Source of the DNA: Diadema setosum
Lineage: Eukaryota > Echinodermata > Echinoidea > Diadematoida > Diadematidae
Reading direction: 5' to 3'
NCBI GenBank assembly: GCA_033980235.1
Contig: CM067075.1
Coordinates: 33,056,385-33,120,384, forward strand
DNA length: 64,000 bases
A model generated the notes under the pieces. The model ran no database searches. It saw nothing but the letters and a program-made list of their open reading frames with translations, and was not told where the DNA came from. The position numbers and the translations under genes are program-made. Each line of letters begins with the position of its first letter. Within the stretch, counting starts at the first letter, position 1. Shown piece after piece: positions 62,201-64,000 of the stretch.

Positions 62201-62435
62201 TAACAAAAGAATAACTAAAATTACCTTCCACTTGTAATCTTTAGATTGCAGAGATTATACAAAGAATATTCCTCATCTTGGAAGTTGTAACTGAAGAGCC
62301 GGAAGTTTGGAGTTGCTCTTAGGCTTCTCAGCCAGGTTGACAATGTTAGTCTGCTCAGACCATCTGGTTCATTGATAGTCAGATTGACTATCTTGGATTG
62401 GCCAATGAACACCAGATCAAAATCAGTTGGAAGAG
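49900..62435 (-). CDS. SVEP1-like multidomain type I membrane protein, 3' part (12 exons)
   Basis: Twelve exons with GT/AG borders join without a break into 2,384 nt, giving 793 residues and a stop. Domain order (residues counted from the window edge): pentraxin/LamG (1-195), two EGF (196-272), TSP1 (273-329), six-cysteine sushi-like (330-397), unassigned region (398-545), GCC2/GCC3 cysteine-rich (550-623), stalk, transmembrane helix (about 660-684), cytoplasmic tail (about 685-793). Most exons are phase 1-1. The pentraxin, EGF, sushi and GCC2/GCC3 set recalls SVEP1/polydom, but TSP1 and the membrane anchor are unlike vertebrate SVEP1, so this is a relative and not an orthologue call. The 5' end lies outside the window. 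Likely role: cell-surface adhesion or recognition. Confidence 0.85.
51256..51457 (-). CDS. Receptor exon 11: stalk and transmembrane helix
   Basis: Enters in phase 1 and leaves in phase 2 (AAAAG|GTAATG). It encodes a Thr/Pro-rich stalk (YTTVTPRVPVTVHPTTW), then about 25 hydrophobic residues (GAIIGIAVAGFCVLLIVVGG), then CWRCRKR, a basic stop-transfer signal giving type I topology. The exact acceptor is ambiguous by one CAG (51457 or 51454), a NAGNAG-type site that adds or removes one alanine. Confidence 0.9.
51502..51692. mobile_element. 191-bp MITE in intron 10
   Basis: TACAGTGCACTCCCACTATA and its near-perfect inverse (TATAATGGGAGTCCACTGTA) bound the element. Absent from the decayed copy at 5 kb, so it inserted after the duplication or was lost there. 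Confidence 0.8.
52260..52348. mobile_element. ~90-bp MITE, copy 2 (inverted relative to copy 1)
   Basis: AACCCATTGAGGACGAGTCC at the left and CGTCCTCAACGGATT at the right, with CAGGTGTCTATGGG inside. Same family as 46531-46617. Confidence 0.8.
52410..52700 (-). mobile_element. Diverged SINE body shared with 6540-6845
   Basis: GGGACCTCCATTTTA and CATTGCTCAGCAG-type blocks match the SINE at 6.6 kb in the same orientation and position relative to the duplicated exons. The tRNA-like head is not recognisable. Confidence 0.5.
52735..53405. mobile_element. ~0.67-kb TIR element, degraded copy
   Basis: Aligns along its whole length with 63062-63726. The right terminus TTTTGTTGTAGTGGGTCACA is intact, while the left terminus is reduced to ACAAAAGGATCC. 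It lies directly upstream of receptor exon 10's donor side. Confidence 0.8.
53445..53618 (-). CDS. Receptor exon 10: GCC2/GCC3 cysteine-rich module
   Basis: Phase 1-1, 174 bp. It reads PCGAGTYFGM, then YECLPCLEDTYQDEEAQEEC and IPCPEDHHT, the pattern CxxGTYY-C-xC-x-GTYQ-C-xCP of the GCC2/GCC3 (ephrin-receptor-like) module found in SVEP1 and SCUBE proteins. The first cysteines of the module are in exon 9. Confidence 0.9.
54932..55141 (-). CDS. Receptor exon 9
   Basis: Phase 1-1, 210 bp, bordered by CTTGCAG and GTAAAT. The first part (SSSATLEPPDSAEPLDVFYF) and the following FTLEVNDQHI region are not a domain I can name. The end, ENCPPGYLESASQGYC, begins the GCC2/GCC3 module completed by exon 10. 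Two N-glycosylation sites (NLT, NGS) are visible. Confidence 0.85.
55180..55272. mobile_element. ~90-bp MITE, copy 3
   Basis: ACCCCTTGAGGACGGGCTGA at the left and a weaker inverse ACTAGTCTTTATCAGGTT at the right, with CCCATAGACACCTGC inside. Most degraded of the three copies. Confidence 0.7.
55585..55692. repeat. ATATAAAAT repeat
   Basis: A short A+T tandem of AAATATATAAAAT-type units. The YILYILYIL frames on the minus strand are artefacts of it. Confidence 0.9.
56290..56407 (-). CDS. Receptor exon 8
   Basis: Phase 0 in, phase 1 out, 118 bp, between CTCCACAG and GTGTGA. Reads VKNCELQINRRRSVRATLPV then ISITVQQNASSQ. It appears to be beta-rich, one half of a domain begun in exon 7. Not assigned. 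Confidence 0.8.
57121..57141. repeat. (CA)n microsatellite
   Basis: About ten CA units next to exon 7's donor. Confidence 0.9.
57170..57345 (-). CDS. Receptor exon 7
   Basis: Phase 1 in, phase 0 out, 176 bp, between TTTTGTAG and GTTGGT. Reads ELMHNQGATGIVSVAYPGAI, then CQSRADRDYLRNAANNLL and CIADQTCRILGVK. The exon 7/8 border is the only phase-0 one, so these two exons probably form a single folding unit between the sushi-like and GCC2/GCC3 modules. I cannot name it. Confidence 0.85.
57997..58200 (-). CDS. Receptor exon 6: six-cysteine sushi-like module
   Basis: Phase 1-1, 204 bp. Reads CLRLRRPLRGNLRC, then CSISCRRGYGF, YTCGKDSNYRWSH and ARLPAC. The order C-G-x-x-C, SC-x-x-GY, Y-x-C and terminal C fits a CCP/sushi fold with an additional cysteine pair. 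The YRW stretch is reminiscent of modules in SVEP1-like proteins. Confidence 0.85.
58546..58756. mobile_element. 211-bp MITE with TACAGTAAAAC ends
   Basis: TACAGTAAAACGAGG against ATCATGTTTTACAGTA, with TTTCGCAAATTT / AATTCGCGAAAATTT inside. Same family as 49307-49519. Confidence 0.75.
59023..59193 (-). CDS. Receptor exon 5: thrombospondin type 1 module
   Basis: Phase 1-1, 171 bp. GGWSNWSLWSECSLSCAGG, then RTRTC, GGLNCTG and CNDIPCP: the canonical TSP1 pattern with the WxxWxxW ladder, the CSxxC pair and the RxR layer. The tryptophans are suitable for C-mannosylation and CSLSC for O-fucosylation (known of the fold, not shown here). A complete module in one exon. Confidence 0.95.
59285..59303. 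repeat. (CA)n microsatellite
   Basis: About nine CA units in intron 4. Confidence 0.9.
59715..59945 (-). CDS. Receptor exon 4: two EGF modules
   Basis: Phase 1-1, 231 bp. The first module begins DVNECLSDPCQHGSC and ends EEGYTGTQCE. The DVNEC start and the aromatic after GS suit a calcium-binding EGF module. The second reads LCSPEFCRNGGTC and ends CPDGFSGDFCE and lacks the calcium consensus. Six cysteines in each, no defects. Confidence 0.95.
60165..60341 (-). CDS. Receptor exon 3: end of pentraxin/LamG domain
   Basis: Phase 1-1, 177 bp. YVAISDYNVWGLELSNVV, SSCQPALFGDIVSWTDM, then a linker ending SPSQCD. The S-x-x-N-x-W and G-x-x-x-x-W pair is typical of the last strands of pentraxin domains, and the closing QCD leads into the EGF modules. 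Confidence 0.9.
60985..61184 (-). CDS. Receptor exon 2: central pentraxin/LamG domain
   Basis: 200 bp, enters in phase 2 and leaves in phase 1. LCDNRWHHIHVTWTF, then LSLDREEPL and GGRIWLGADMMG. The pattern D-x-x-WHH-x-x-x-TW and G-x-x-x-LG is diagnostic for the pentraxin/LamG fold. Confidence 0.95.
62007..62165. mobile_element. 159-bp MITE with GGGCCCCATTTCATAAA ends
   Basis: Perfect 17-bp inverted ends, GGGCCCCATTTCATAAA (62007-62023) and its complement (62149-62165), and a further inner inverted pair around TTGCTGGAATGG. Confidence 0.9.
62225..62435 (-). CDS. Receptor exon 1 of those visible: start of pentraxin/LamG domain
   Basis: 211 bp, acceptor TTTTTCCAG, donor GTAATT, leaving in phase 2. 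It begins LPTDFDLVFIGQSK and continues KIVNLTINEPDGLSRLTLST and WLRSL, the opening strands of a pentraxin domain, with NLCNLKITSG at the end. The preceding exon lies outside the window, since nothing between 62436 and 64000 fits. Confidence 0.9.
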
Positions 62436-62540
62436 CTGGAAAAACAAAATTTCATGCAGTCAAGGTCAAATACCTTCCAAGATGTACATGTTATGCAATA
62501 CTTACTTGATGATACAGGTTGGTCTAATCAATTATGTTAA

Positions 62541-62923
62541 AGGGTGTGTACAGTTCTGGTCGAGGTGAAGATTTAGCTTTTAACGTTTTGTGAGATATTC
62601 AGCAACAACTCTATTAGATGTCAAAGAGCATGCAATTCTGAGGGGTATCAAAAGTTTATTCGATGAAAATCGGTTTTGAAATGGCTGAGATATCCAAAAA
62701 CAAGGTGAAACAAAGAGATACTAATAAAGTTGGGGCATGTCGCCTTTTATTATTAGCACTTTTTTGGATATCTCAGCCATTTGAAAACCAATTTTCATCA
62801 AAAAAACGTTGAATCCTTCGTAAAACTACATGCTCTTTCATATTTTATAAGAGGCTTTTCATTATCTTACTTAGAAATGTTCAAAACATGAATCCCTACC
62901 TCAACCAGTACTGTACAGTCCCT
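62541..62923. mobile_element. Palindromic 383-bp MITE with TTAA target
   Basis: AGGGTGTGTACAG at the left and CTGTACAGTCCCT at the right, flanked by TTAA (62537-62540 and 62924-62927). The two halves are complementary throughout (GTTTATTCGATGAAAATCGG against CCAATTTTCATC). Same family as 44817-45211. Confidence 0.9.
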
Positions 62924-63061
62924 TTAAGGTTATGTCTCAAATAAGACAGAAGAATGCATTTCCTAAAGCAGATTGTCTCGTACTCATATTTACTTCCCTG
63001 TCTCATATGGCTTTTCTAATAGTGTCAAATTCTCAGATTGCTTTATCACCATGTAATGATA

Positions 63062-63726
63062 TGTGACCCGCTACAACAAAAGGATCCTAAAGTCACTGAC
63101 GGCTGAGCCTAGAATATCGAGTTTGAAGTCACATCATCAAAATTGGTCAAAACAATCTGATCTCTGTTTTTGGCATAATTTTGTTGTATAATGTTTTGTC
63201 TATCATCTGCCGAAATTTCGAAGTTAACTGATCACAGGAAAGGCAAGAAATCAGCGTTTTTCTGGGCCGTGATTTTCCGACTTTCAAAGTAACAGAAACG
63301 TGTTCAAAAATTTGGATTTAGCGCCGCAGCTAAACTCCGCCCCTCGCAACGAGGGAGTGATCTCATTGGTCAGTGCGTGGCATCCTGATTACTGATTGGT
63401 CATGCGTAGACTGCTTGCGCTAAGCTTAAATGAACATCGCGGAGGTCGCTAGGAGCATGCCTTCTATTGTCAATCGGTGAAAACTGTCTCGCCTCCCCTT
63501 GATCATGATAGCGTCGGAAGGAAAACTTTGAATGCATTTTTCTCGAAACTCTGATTTCCTCAACTACCTGACATGCGCTAATAAAATCATCGATATCTCT
63601 GCAACCGGGTACTTTTATGAGATGTGCTATATATGAAATCAAAGTAGAAGAGTAAGGGAACAATGTCATGCGATTTTCAGAAAATTGTCCTTCGACTTTC
63701 AGATCCTTTTGTTGTAGCGGGTCACA
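63062..63726. mobile_element. 665-bp TIR element with TA target
   Basis: TGTGACCCGCTACAACAAAA and its inverse bound the element, with TA at 63060-63061 and 63727-63728. A minus-strand open frame of 111 codons covers half of it, but in the sister copy at 52735-53405 the frame is not maintained, so it is not taken as a gene. Tc1/mariner-like non-autonomous element. Confidence 0.9.
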
Positions 63727-63862
63727 TATATACATTGTATTGTGATCCTCGATTGATTCAATTATTTATCATCCAGTATCTATCTTTAGAAGTAACATTA
63801 TTACATGTTCCTGTACGGACCTTAAAAAAAAACAACAACAACTGGACTGTTATGATAGAATA

Positions 63863-63888
63863 AGAAAGAAAGAAAGAAAGAAAGAAGA
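63863..63888. repeat. (GAAA)n microsatellite
   Basis: Six GAAA units. Confidence 0.9.
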
Positions 63889-63902
63889 TAAAGAGATACA
63901 TA

Positions 63903-64000
63903 TGTGACCCTGCACCTCAAAACAAACAAAAAGTCGCCAGACATGAATTTTTAGTTAAGACCATATTCTGAAAGAGCAGACTTTAAGCTTTAAAATGATG
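63903..64000. mobile_element. Left end of another TGTGACCC element, cut by the window edge
   Basis: After TA (63901-63902) the sequence starts TGTGACCCTGCACCTC, sharing its first eight bases with the element at 63062 but differing afterwards. Its other end lies outside the window. Confidence 0.5.

Noticed and set aside
63400..63735. 111-codon minus-strand ORF as a gene
   Set aside because: Lies inside a TIR element and is not kept open in the sister copy at 52735-53405.

Overview
This window is intron-rich metazoan genomic DNA. It is A+T-rich, has long introns with GT/AG borders, carries many microsatellites and homopolymer runs, and is dense in short inverted-repeat elements. The extracellular domains (a SUEL/galactose-binding lectin domain, EGF, thrombospondin type 1, pentraxin/laminin-G, GCC2/GCC3) and the type of repeats suggest a marine invertebrate deuterostome. 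An echinoderm is my best guess and a lancelet the main alternative; the species is not identified. Nothing prokaryotic is present.

Layout. 0.15-3.1 kb: a fold-back element whose arms are 18-bp minisatellites and whose core is a tandem repeat with paired C-run/G-run hairpins. 3.9-6.9 kb: a decayed copy of the 3' end of the minus-strand gene at 48.6-52.7 kb, carrying relics of its transmembrane and tail exons. 6.9-8.7 kb: the 3' end of a non-LTR retrotransposon split by a 1.13-kb TIR element. 7.6-21.2 kb: a ~3.0-kb direct tandem duplication. Its second copy carries a 7.57-kb TIR element with a 3-bp target duplication, and the first copy preserves the empty site. 20.8-28.5 kb: a nest of three TIR elements inside one another, plus a palindromic TTAA element. 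31.3-32.5 kb: a ~1.3-kb near-continuous hairpin. 36.5-39.6 kb: another tandem duplication, again with a MITE in only one copy.

Genes. Two multi-exon genes converge tail to tail. On the plus strand (about 39.9-47.3 kb) is the 3' part of a secreted protein: an N-terminal piece, one EGF domain, three Ser/Thr-rich mucin-like exons and a C-terminal SUEL lectin domain. On the minus strand (62.4 down to 49.9 kb) are the last 12 exons of a large type I membrane protein: pentraxin, two EGF, TSP1, sushi-like, a region of unknown type, GCC2/GCC3, transmembrane helix, and a cytoplasmic tail with a PPPY motif. These 12 exons join in one frame with no break (2,384 nt, 793 residues plus stop), and most are phase 1-1. 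The 5' end lies beyond the window. Both products look like modular extracellular recognition or adhesion proteins; a joint function is only inference.

The rest is mobile or simple sequence. The most striking theme is that three unrelated TIR elements share one architecture: short terminal inverted repeats followed inward by tandem arrays in opposite orientation at the two ends. This resembles the sea urchin TU fold-back transposons. None shows a recognisable transposase.
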